Assembly (NCBI GenBank): GCA_017435305.1
Contig: JAFSFH010000023.1
Location: 1-24,664 of the forward strand
Length of the DNA stretch: 24,664 bases
DNA from: Clostridia bacterium
GTDB lineage: Bacteria; Bacillota_A; Clostridia; Oscillospirales; Acutalibacteraceae
Reading direction: 5' to 3'
Below, in pieces: positions 1-6,083 of the stretch. Numbering within the stretch: the first letter of the stretch is position 1; each line of letters opens with the position of its first letter. The notes beneath the pieces are model-generated. The model searched no databases and had not been told where the DNA came from. It saw only the letters and a list, made by a program, of their open reading frames with translations. A program made the translations under genes and the position numbers.

Positions 1-262
1 AAATCCGAACCCGCCTTAAAGCGGCGGATTTTGGCGCTTTTCACCCTATTTGTTCTCGAAAGGCATACAGCCTTTCATCGCCCAAATAGAATAAAAACCA
101 CTCAAAATCTGCTCGCTTTCAGGTCGCAGATTTTAGGAAGAAAGGATTTTTGTTCTATCGAGGCACAAAACACAGCAAATGCTGTATGCATTTGCGAGTA
201 TTTTAACGAAGATAGAGCAACAAATCCATCTTCCTAAAACGGAGTTCGGATTTGTTGCTCTA
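1..262. repeat. Chain of nested hairpins, non-coding
   Basis: No credible gene is seen here. The stretch is a series of inverted repeats. AAATCCG (1-7) pairs with 25-31 around an inner CCGC/GCGG stem. CTATTTG (46-52) pairs with 83-89 and encloses GAAAGGC/GCCTTTC (58-64 with 70-76). AAAATCTGC (104-112) pairs with 126-134. A long imperfect stem of about 135-160 with 207-235 encloses GCAAATGC/GCATTTGC (175-182 with 188-195). Finally TAGAGCAACAAATCC (213-227) pairs perfectly with 248-262, and so competes with the previous stem. It may be a mobile repeat or a structured transcript; I cannot assign a class. The small ORF at 31-237 crosses the stems and has no ribosome site. Confidence 0.6.
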
Positions 263-271
263 CCCTACCGA

Positions 272-300
272 AAAACCCGAGGCGTGAGCCTCGGGTTTTC
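272..300 (+). terminator. Intrinsic terminator (bidirectional)
   Basis: A perfect 12-bp stem (272-283 with 288-299) has a GTGA loop and an A-run before and T-run after it, so it can work on both strands. It directly precedes repeat copy A. Confidence 0.8.
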
Positions 301-303
301 TTA

Positions 304-563
304 TTGTAAGCGAAAACCTCCGGCTGTGCCGGGGGGGTCCATATAGCTTTCAGCGTTCCATAGCCTCCCTTGTGTAAAGGGAGGTGGCATTTGCGAAGCA
401 AATGACGGAGGGATTGTCAAAATTTATGTTTTTTATAAGAATCCCCCAGTCCTCGCATTCGCTCGGACAGCTTCGCTCGCCGCGAAACGGCCCCCCTTTT
501 GTCGGCTACGCCGACATTTTCCCCCGCTATCGGGGGAAATTGACCTTTAGGCAAGGGGGCCTT
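304..563 (+). repeat. 260-bp intergenic repeat, copy A
   Basis: Nearly identical to the reverse complement of 3672-3932, with only a few substitutions and a short indel near 430-440. It contains many hairpins: CCTCCCTT/AAGGGAGG near 365-383, CATTTGC-GAA-GCAAATG near 388-404, GTCGGC/GCCGAC near 501-515, and CCCCC/GGGGG near 521-537. Such hairpin-rich intergenic repeats are common in gut Clostridia, and no transposase is encoded. The left end abuts the terminator at 272-300. The promoter of the flavodiiron gene starts 21 bp beyond the right end. Confidence 0.85.
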
Positions 564-583
564 GGTTTTCTTATTTATTCCTC

Positions 584-612
584 TTGATAATTGGCGGCGG
601 GACGTGTATAAT
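584..612 (+). promoter_or_regulatory. Promoter of the flavodiiron gene
   Basis: TTGATA (584-589), a 17-bp spacer and a perfect TATAAT (607-612) form a sigma-A-type promoter. The expected transcript start is about 619, giving a leader of roughly 25 bases with the ribosome site GAGG at 633-636. Confidence 0.85.
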
Positions 613-644
613 GGATATAGAACGATCATTATGAGGTACTTTCT

Positions 645-1796
645 ATGAACGTAACAAAAGACATTGTATACATCGGCGTCAACGATCGGGACATCGACCT
701 GTTCGAGGGTCAGTACACGGTGCCCAACGGGATGGCGTACAATTCCTACGCCATCCTGGACGAAAAGGTCGCGGTGATGGACACGGTGGACGCCCGCTTT
801 GTGGAGGAGTGGCTGGACAAGCTGGCTGTCGCGCTGGATGGGCGCACCCCCGACTATCTTATCGTACAGCATATGGAGCCGGACCATTCCTCCGGCATTA
901 CCGCCTTTGCGGAGAAATACCCCGCCGCCACCATCGTGGGTACGGCGAAGGCCTTTCAGATGATGGGTCAGTTCTTCGGCGCGGACTATGCCCACCGCCG
1001 TCTGGTGGTGGGAGAGGGGGACACCCTGTCCCTGGGCGCCCACACCCTTACCTTTGTCACCGCGCCTATGGTGCATTGGCCGGAGGTGATGGTCACCTAC
1101 GACAGCACCGATCGGGTGCTGTTCTCCGCCGATGGCTTTGGCAAGTTCGGCGCTCTGGACACCGACGAGGACTGGGCCTGCGAGGCACGGCGGTATTACA
1201 TCGGCATCGTGGGCAAGTACGGCGCCCCCGTCCAGACCCTGCTGAAAAAGGCGGCGGCGCTGGACATCGCCGTTATCTGCCCTCTCCACGGTCCCATCCT
1301 CACCGAGGATCTGGGGTATTACCTCGACCTGTACGACACCTGGTCCTCCTACCGCCCCGAGACCGAGGGTGTGGCCATTGCCTACACCTCCGTCTACGGC
1401 AACACCAAGCGGGCGGCGCTGATGTTGGCTGACCTGCTGGAGCAGAAGGGGGTCACGGTGGCGCTGAGCGATCTGGCGCGGTGCGATATGGCGGAGGCGG
1501 TGGAGGATGCCTTCCGCTACAGCAAGCTGGTGCTGGCCACCACCACCTATAATGCGGACGTATTCCCCTTTATGCGGGAGTTTATCCACCATCTGACCGA
1601 GCGGGGGTATCAGAACCGCACGGTGGCGTTTATGGAGAACGGCAGCTGGGCACCCACGGCCACCAAGGTGATGCAGGGTATGCTGGAAAAGAGCAAGAAC
1701 CTGACCTATTGTGAGAATACCGTGCGCATCCTGTCCGCGCTGAACGAGGACAGCACCGCACAGCTGACCGCTCTGGCGGATGAGTTGGCGGAATAA
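645..1796 (+). CDS. Flavodiiron protein (FprA-type A-flavoprotein)
   Basis: A 383-aa cytoplasmic flavodiiron protein, a family that reduces O2 to water and/or NO to N2O with electrons from rubredoxin. The N-terminal metallo-beta-lactamase-like domain (about 1-245) carries the diiron ligand set: HMEPDH gives H76, E78, D80 and H81, followed by H144, D163 and H215 (CPLHGP). The C-terminal flavodoxin domain (about 243-383) has the FMN phosphate loop TSVYGNT (248-254) and a GSWAPTA loop (333-339). The length is normal for the two-domain class and no rubredoxin domain is fused. The start is set by GAGG eight bases upstream. A rubredoxin gene follows 52 bp downstream, its likely redox partner. Whether O2 or NO is preferred cannot be read from sequence. 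Confidence 0.96.
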   Translation: MNVTKDIVYIGVNDRDIDLFEGQYTVPNGMAYNSYAILDEKVAVMDTVDARFVEEWLDKLAVALDGRTPDYLIVQHMEPDHSSGITAFAEKYPAATIVGTAKAFQMMGQFFGADYAHRRLVVGEGDTLSLGAHTLTFVTAPMVHWPEVMVTYDSTDRVLFSADGFGKFGALDTDEDWACEARRYYIGIVGKYGAPVQTLLKKAAALDIAVICPLHGPILTEDLGYYLDLYDTWSSYRPETEGVAIAYTSVYGNTKRAALMLADLLEQKGVTVALSDLARCDMAEAVEDAFRYSKLVLATTTYNADVFPFMREFIHHLTERGYQNRTVAFMENGSWAPTATKVMQGMLEKSKNLTYCENTVRILSALNEDSTAQLTALADELAE

Positions 1797-1848
1797 ATTC
1801 GTGTCATTCGGAAAAGATTAACATAGTATAAAAAAGGAGGTTTGCGTA

Positions 1849-2007
1849 ATGAAGCAGTACGTGTGTGACGCCTGCGGCTGGGTGTATGACGAGGCCGTCG
1901 GCGCGCCCGATCTGGGCATCGCCCCCGGCACCAAGTTTGAAGATCTGCCGGAGGATTTTGCCTGCCCCCTGTGCGGCGTAGGCAAGGATATGTTCTCCGA
2001 GGCGTAA
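1849..2007 (+). CDS. Rubredoxin
   Basis: A 52-aa rubredoxin. Two CxxC knuckles, C6-DA-C9-G and C39-PL-C42-G, bind a single iron; the usual aromatic residues (Y4, W11, Y13) and the [10 protein letters not shown] signature are present. It starts at an ATG eight bases after a strong AGGAGG. It carries single electrons in the cytoplasm and most likely feeds the flavodiiron protein encoded just upstream, with which it is probably co-transcribed because there is no terminator between them. An intrinsic terminator follows the stop codon, so the two genes form a complete transcription unit. Confidence 0.96.
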   Translation: MKQYVCDACGWVYDEAVGAPDLGIAPGTKFEDLPEDFACPLCGVGKDMFSEA

Positions 2008-2019
2008 TCGGATAAAAGA

Positions 2020-2048
2020 GCCCCGGTGATCGTCACCGGGGCTTTTTT
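2020..2048 (+). terminator. Intrinsic terminator after rubredoxin
   Basis: A perfect 10-bp GC-rich stem (2020-2029 with 2033-2042), TCG loop and a run of six T. It lies only 20 bp before the ATG of the ZIP transporter gene, so that gene depends on read-through or on a promoter I do not recognise. Confidence 0.88.
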
Positions 2049-2067
2049 ATAAGGAGATGAGTACATA

Positions 2068-2820
2068 ATGAAAATGGTTATTTTGACCGCTTTGGGTGTT
2101 GGCGGAGCCACCATCTTGGGCGCGGTCATCGGATTTATATTTAAAAAGGTTTCACACAAATTCTCGGACATCGTGCTATCCTTTGCGGCGGGCGTTATGC
2201 TGGCGGCGGCGGTGCTGGGCTTGATTTTGCCCAGCCTGGAGCACGGTGGTGATTACTCATTGCTCATCACGGTGGCGGGTGTTTTCGCCGGCGCGGTGTG
2301 CCTGAATCTGATGGATAAACTGATTCCCCATATGCACCGTCTGGCGGGGGTGGAGGATGAACAGCACCCCGACGCCAAATTGAGCAAGGTGCTGCTGTTC
2401 GTGGCGGCCATCGCCATCCACAACCTGCCGGAGGGCATCGCGGCGGGTGTGGGCTTCGGCACCGACAATCCCACCCAGGCGCTGATGATCGCGGGCGGTA
2501 TCGCCCTGCAGAACGTACCCGAGGGTATGGTGGTCATCGGCCCCATGTTGGCGGCGGGGGTTAAGCCGCGGCGCACCTTTCTCATCGCCGCCGCCACCGG
2601 TCTTATCGAGGTGGTGGGCACCCTCATCGGCTATTTCGCGGTCAGCGTGTCCGCGGCGGTGCTGCCCTTTGCGTTGGCCTTTGCGGGCGGTACTATGCTG
2701 TACGTCATCAGCGACGAGATGATCCCCGAGACCCACGCCCACGGCAGCCAGCGGGGCGCCACCTATGCTCTGCTGGTGGGCTTTTGCCTGATGCTGGTGA
2801 TGGACGTGTTACTGGGATAA
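2068..2820 (+). CDS. ZIP-family metal transporter
   Basis: A 250-aa polytopic membrane protein of the ZIP family, moving divalent metals such as Zn(II), Fe(II) or Mn(II) into the cytoplasm. About eight hydrophobic segments are visible. The two signature metal-binding helices are present as HNLPEG (118-123) and QNVPEG (148-153). A His/Asp-containing loop (DEMIPETHAHG, 216-226) precedes the last segment. The length matches bacterial ZupT/GufA-type members. The ribosome site AAGGAGA lies just after the rubredoxin terminator. Neighbours handling iron and oxidative stress fit a role in metal supply, but the substrate is not determined by the sequence. Confidence 0.92.
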   Translation: MKMVILTALGVGGATILGAVIGFIFKKVSHKFSDIVLSFAAGVMLAAAVLGLILPSLEHGGDYSLLITVAGVFAGAVCLNLMDKLIPHMHRLAGVEDEQHPDAKLSKVLLFVAAIAIHNLPEGIAAGVGFGTDNPTQALMIAGGIALQNVPEGMVVIGPMLAAGVKPRRTFLIAAATGLIEVVGTLIGYFAVSVSAAVLPFALAFAGGTMLYVISDEMIPETHAHGSQRGATYALLVGFCLMLVMDVLLG

Positions 2821-2881
2821 GTGGTTTGTAGGATAGATCAAACAGAAAAAGCCACTGTCATTCAAAGTGCGGTTTGCATTT

Positions 2882-3014
2882 GCCTCCCTCTGATGAGGGA
2901 GGTGGATTTTTGCCGTAGGCAAAAAGACGGAGGGAGAGAAAAGGAAAGAGATGCGCTTTGTTATCTCTCCCTCAGTCAGCCTGCGGCTGCCAGCTCCCTC
3001 GTCAGAGGGAGCCC
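2882..3014. repeat. Modular hairpin repeat (GCCTCCCT...GACGGAGGGA family), long form
   Basis: Three clean stems are visible: CCTCCCTC-TGAT-GAGGGAGG, then TTTTTGCC-GTA-GGCAAAAA, and at the far end GCTCCCTC-GTCA-GAGGGAGC, with GACGGAGGGAGA and TCTCCCTCAGTC pairing in between. It shares its frame sequences with 3574-3617 and with the two 260-bp repeats, but its middle hairpin has a different sequence. It is non-coding; the ORF running through it has no ribosome site. Confidence 0.75.
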
Positions 3015-3074
3015 GGATGGTACGCGGTTAATAAGGCGTCCTGAGTAAAGCACAAATAAACCTTCCACTTTGTG

Positions 3075-3089
3075 GAATATTCATTATAA
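3075..3089 (+). promoter_or_regulatory. Candidate PerR box
   Basis: GAATATTCATTATAA matches the Bacillus PerR consensus TTATAATNATTATAA at 11 of the 14 fixed positions. It ends next to the ribosome site of a peroxiredoxin gene, a class often controlled by PerR. A small palindrome, TTCCACTTTGTGGAA (3063-3077), overlaps it. This is a consensus match by eye only. Confidence 0.4.
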
Positions 3090-3102
3090 AGGAGCAGACG
3101 CG

Positions 3103-3558
3103 ATGTTACTGGAAGTTGGAGCAAAAGCACCGGATTTCACCCTGCCGGACAAGGACGGCAATCCCGTTTCCCTGTCGGATTTTATCGGTAAAAAGGTGGT
3201 GCTGTATTTCTACCCCAAGGATAACACCCCCGGATGTACCCGTCAGGCGTGTGCCTTTGCCTTTCACTACGGGGAGTTTCAGCGGCGGGGCGTGGAGGTC
3301 ATCGGCATCAGCAAGGATTCGGTGGCGTCCCACGTCAAGTTCGCGGAGAAGCACGGCTTGAATTTCATCCTGCTGGCGGACCCCGACCGTCAGGCCATTG
3401 AGCCCTACGGCGTGTGGCAGGAGAAGCGGATGGCGGGCAAGGTCGGTATGGGGGTGGTGCGCACCACCTACATCATCGACGAGCAGGGATATATCCAAGC
3501 GGTGATGCCCAAGGTCAAACCCGACACCAACGCCGCCGACATCCTTGAGATGCTGTAA
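3103..3558 (+). CDS. bcp: Bcp/PrxQ-type thiol peroxidase
   Basis: A 151-aa peroxiredoxin of the AhpC/TSA superfamily, BCP subfamily, reducing H2O2 and organic hydroperoxides with thioredoxin-like donors. The motif YPKDNTPGCTRQAC places the peroxidatic cysteine at C45 and the resolving cysteine at C50, the five-residue spacing of atypical 2-Cys BCPs. T42 and P43 complete the active site. The frame is open upstream to a TTG at 3070, but the AAAGGAG at 3088-3094 fixes the ATG at 3103. It stands alone between hairpin repeats, and a PerR-like box covers the region before the ribosome site. With the flavodiiron protein and rubredoxin it forms an oxidative-stress neighbourhood. Confidence 0.95.
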   Translation: MLLEVGAKAPDFTLPDKDGNPVSLSDFIGKKVVLYFYPKDNTPGCTRQACAFAFHYGEFQRRGVEVIGISKDSVASHVKFAEKHGLNFILLADPDRQAIEPYGVWQEKRMAGKVGMGVVRTTYIIDEQGYIQAVMPKVKPDTNAADILEML

Positions 3559-3573
3559 GAAGTACCTACTCTT

Positions 3574-3617
3574 GCCTCCCTCTCCGAGGGAGGTGTCACC
3601 GCAGGTGACGGAGGGAG
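3574..3617. repeat. Modular hairpin repeat, short form
   Basis: CCTCCCTC-TCC-GAGGGAGG (3575-3593) is followed by a second hairpin GTCACC-GCA-GGTGAC (3595-3609) and GGAGGGA. It has the same frame as 2882-3014 and the 260-bp repeats with another middle stem. It lies just after the bcp stop codon and could also act as a 3' end structure. Confidence 0.75.
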
Positions 3618-3623
3618 TTATAC

Positions 3624-3644
3624 ACAAAAAAAGACCCGATGCAT
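3624..3644. repeat. Direct-repeat half terminator
   Basis: The sequence ACAAAAAA(A)GACCCGATGCAT occurs here and again at 3932-3951. In the second place it is the left arm of a complete terminator; here the arm stands alone without its partner. The two copies flank repeat copy B. Confidence 0.65.
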
Positions 3645-3671
3645 AGGCGTTGTACCCGTAAGGACAGTAAA

Positions 3672-3932
3672 AAGGCCCCCTTGCCTAAAGGTCAATTTCC
3701 CCCGATAGCGGGGGAAAATGTCGGCGTAGCCGACAAAAGGGGGGCCGTTTCGCGGCGAGCGAAGCTGTCCGAGCGAATGCGAGGACTGGGGGATTCTTAC
3801 AAAAAGAACATAAATTTTGACAATCCCTCCGTCATTTGCTTCGCAAATGCCACCTCCCTTTACACAAGGGAGGCTATGGAACGCTGAAAGCTATATGGAA
3901 CCCCCGGCACAGCCGGGGGTTTTCGCTTACAA
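3672..3932 (-). repeat. 260-bp intergenic repeat, copy B
   Basis: Reverse-complement copy of 304-563, almost identical over its whole length, so the pair forms long inverted repeats about 3.1 kb apart. Its outer end (3926-3932) directly abuts the terminator at 3938-3964, just as copy A abuts the terminator at 272-300. Confidence 0.85.
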
Positions 3933-3937
3933 CAAAA

Positions 3938-3964
3938 AAGACCCGATGCATCGCATCGGGTCTT
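3938..3964 (-). terminator. Intrinsic terminator of the dgt-like gene
   Basis: A perfect 12-bp stem (3938-3949 with 3953-3964) and loop ATC. On the minus strand it ends in a T-run formed by the A-run at 3934-3939. It lies just beyond the stop codon of the dGTPase-like gene. Confidence 0.85.
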
Positions 3965-3969
3965 TCCTT

Positions 3970-5172
3970 TTAATCAAAATAACCTTTATACTCGATCTTA
4001 TGCGGGCTGTCAGGGAACAGCCGCGCGTGGAGATCGATGAAGTAGTCGTCGGTCATACTGGCGATATAATCCACCACCAGCTGGTTGGGCTCGGTGTCCT
4101 CGTAGGGGGTCGCCCGATGGGGGGTGTGTTGGTTGACGTAGTCAATGTGGTGGGTGAAGATGTAGGACTCGCGGTTGCCCTCGGTCAGGTCGGTGAGCAT
4201 CCGCTCGTAGATGTCCCGCATCATGGGCATCACCAGCTGCTCCAGACGGGAGGACACCCGCTCGTCCAGATAGATCTGGGCATAGTTGTCCGCCTTTGCC
4301 TTTTTCAGGGCGGCGAAGTGCTCCTCGTCCATCTGAATGTACGGCTTGCCGTAGCTGTTCTCGATGATGTTGACGATCAGGTTGTTGATGATCTCGGAGT
4401 TGTACACGCCGAATGCCACCGCGTCGAAGTCGTCGTTTTTAATGATGTTGGCGATCTCGGCGTCCTGGCGGTCCTTGCCCAGATAGGCGATGATGTCCGA
4501 GATGCGCATCACGCACCCCTCCAGGGTGGCGGGCACCAGACGGCCGATGTTCCGCTTGTCCAGATAGCAGGCTTCGATGAGTTGATCAAAGGTGGCAAAG
4601 TCGGTCATGGGCAGGGGGTGGTACTCGCACAGCTCCATCTCGCCGTCGTGGGCGGCGATGCCGTTGAGGGTCTGCAGGCTCAGGTTATAGGGGAATATCT
4701 TGTCCAGCACGCGGACCGAATGGATGTTGTGGCTGAAGTGGCGACCGGTGTGCTCGTACAGCAGCTGATCCAGAAACCGCTCGCCGGCGTGACCGAAGGG
4801 GGTGTGCCCGATGTCGTGCCCCAGCGAGATGGCCTCGATCAGGTCCAGATTCAGCCCCAGCGCACGCCCGATGGTGCGTCCGATGCGGTTGACCAGCTGT
4901 ACGTGCAGACCGCGGCGGGTGATGTCGTCGTTCTTAAAGAAGGAGAATACCTGGGTCTTGTCCGCATAGCGGTTGTAATAGGGGCAGTACATGATCTTAT
5001 CGGTATCCCGCATAAAGGGGGTACGCACGATGTCGTTGCGCTTGGCGGGGTCGGTGACCGGCAGCCGACGGATGGCGGCGGCATCGTCAAAGGCCACGCG
5101 GGGCACGGTGTTCTGCAGCCGATCCAGTCGTATTTTCTTGGTCAGCTCGGGGGAGAGTTGCATTTTCTTCAT
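3970..5172 (-). CDS. dgt: dGTPase-family HD phosphohydrolase
   Basis: A 400-aa HD-superfamily enzyme resembling deoxyguanosinetriphosphate triphosphohydrolases, which cut dNTPs to deoxynucleoside and triphosphate. The metal-binding set is visible: H90 in the segment ITRRGLHVQLVNRIGRTIGR, the HD pair H119-D120 in GHDIGHTPFGH, and D226 in RISDIIAYLGKD. DKTQVF (71-76) and the Arg residues after H90 match the nucleotide-binding part of the family. The start is set by GAGGTG eight bases upstream. It is transcribed divergently from the uracil-DNA glycosylase gene; both enzymes guard nucleotide quality. The exact dNTP substrate is an inference from family. Confidence 0.9.
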   Translation of the reverse strand: MKKMQLSPELTKKIRLDRLQNTVPRVAFDDAAAIRRLPVTDPAKRNDIVRTPFMRDTDKIMYCPYYNRYADKTQVFSFFKNDDITRRGLHVQLVNRIGRTIGRALGLNLDLIEAISLGHDIGHTPFGHAGERFLDQLLYEHTGRHFSHNIHSVRVLDKIFPYNLSLQTLNGIAAHDGEMELCEYHPLPMTDFATFDQLIEACYLDKRNIGRLVPATLEGCVMRISDIIAYLGKDRQDAEIANIIKNDDFDAVAFGVYNSEIINNLIVNIIENSYGKPYIQMDEEHFAALKKAKADNYAQIYLDERVSSRLEQLVMPMMRDIYERMLTDLTEGNRESYIFTHHIDYVNQHTPHRATPYEDTEPNQLVVDYIASMTDDYFIDLHARLFPDSPHKIEYKGYFD

Positions 5173-5196
5173 ACGGTATCACCTCACTATGGATAT

Positions 5197-5225
5197 AGTA
5201 TAGCACAAACGGAGCGGGTTGACCA
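5197..5225 (-). promoter_or_regulatory. Promoter of the dgt-like gene
   Basis: On the minus strand, TGGTCA (5220-5225), a 17-bp spacer and TATACT (5197-5202) lie about 25 bp before the start codon. The -35 box is only a partial match. Confidence 0.6.
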
Positions 5226-5285
5226 GTAGTATTTTTTAGGAGCGGATACGGAGAAAAAAGAAGCGCAAAAGGGGCGGCGGCGTTA

Positions 5286-5314
5286 TTTACATTTTTCTCC
5301 CGATATGTTACAAT
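5286..5314 (+). promoter_or_regulatory. Promoter of ung
   Basis: TTTACA (5286-5291), a 17-bp spacer and TACAAT (5309-5314). The ribosome site GGGAGGTG (about 5331-5337) follows, just before the ATG at 5342. Confidence 0.75.
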
Positions 5315-5341
5315 ATTCTCATCAATGCAGGGAGGTGCGCT

Positions 5342-6004
5342 ATGGTACGTATCGGTAACGACTGGGACGCCATTTTGGCGGACGAGTGGGAGAAGGAATA
5401 TTATCTGACTCTACGGCAGACCCTGAAGCAGGAGTACGCCACCCGTCGGATCTATCCCCCGATGCAGGACATCTTTAATGCCCTGCGGTACACCTCCTTC
5501 GCTGACACCAAGGTGGTGATCATCGGGCAGGATCCCTATCACGGCGCGGGACAGGCTCACGGGCTGTGCTTTTCGGTGCCGTCGGGTGTGCCGCTGCCCC
5601 CCAGCCTGAAGAATATCTTTCAGGAGCTGTCCGCCGACCTGGGTGTGCCGCCGTCCGCCGACGGCGATCTGACCCGCTGGGCACGGCAGGGGGTGCTGCT
5701 GCTCAATACGGCGCTTACCGTCCGCGAGGGACAGCCCACCAGCCATAAGGGCTTGGGCTGGGAGCGGGTCACCGACCGCATCATAGCGGAGCTGAACAAG
5801 AAAGAGACCCCCGTGGTGTTCCTGCTGTGGGGCGCCCATGCCCAGCGCAAGGGCGAGCTGGTGCAGAATCCCATCCACTATAAGCTGCAGACGGTGCACC
5901 CCAGCCCCCTGTCCGCCCACCGCGGCTTTTTCGGGTGCCGTCATTTTTCCAAGACCAACGCCCTCTTACAGCGCCACGGTCTGACCCCCATCGACTGGTC
6001 ATAA
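5342..6004 (+). CDS. ung: Uracil-DNA glycosylase, family 1
   Basis: A 220-aa family-1 uracil-DNA glycosylase that removes uracil from DNA to start base-excision repair. The water-activating motif GQDPYHG lies at 62-68 (D64) and the minor-groove intercalation loop HPSPLSAHRGFFG at 186-198 (H186). Further family landmarks are FSVPSGVPLPPSLKNIF (77-93) and LLLNTALTVREG (119-130). Length and motif spacing are normal and complete. It has its own promoter and ribosome site and is divergent from the dgt-like gene. Confidence 0.97.
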   Translation: MVRIGNDWDAILADEWEKEYYLTLRQTLKQEYATRRIYPPMQDIFNALRYTSFADTKVVIIGQDPYHGAGQAHGLCFSVPSGVPLPPSLKNIFQELSADLGVPPSADGDLTRWARQGVLLLNTALTVREGQPTSHKGLGWERVTDRIIAELNKKETPVVFLLWGAHAQRKGELVQNPIHYKLQTVHPSPLSAHRGFFGCRHFSKTNALLQRHGLTPIDWS

Positions 6005-6010
6005 TAGCGG

Positions 6011-6039
6011 TTGCAAATGCCGCCGCGGTCTGCTATAAT
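6011..6039 (+). promoter_or_regulatory. Promoter of the first SGNH/DUF4886-like gene
   Basis: TTGCAA (6011-6016), a 17-bp spacer and a perfect TATAAT (6034-6039). The promoter begins 6 bp after the ung stop codon and the ribosome site GGAGGTG follows at about 6070-6076. Confidence 0.85.
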
Positions 6040-6083
6040 GAGGCTATCTGCTGTCACTGACAGCGTTTCGGAGGTGCTTTAGG

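Noticed and set aside
31..237. 68-aa ORF at the left edge
   Set aside because: Lies across nested inverted repeats and lacks a ribosome site.
417..1592. 391-aa minus-strand ORF
   Set aside because: Shadow of the flavodiiron gene that also runs through the non-coding repeat A.
2821..3048. 75-aa ORF after the ZIP gene
   Set aside because: GTG start with no ribosome site; it reads through hairpin repeat sequence.
3817..5229. 470-aa plus-strand ORF
   Set aside because: Antisense to the dGTPase-family gene and begins inside repeat B; the minus frame has the HD motifs.
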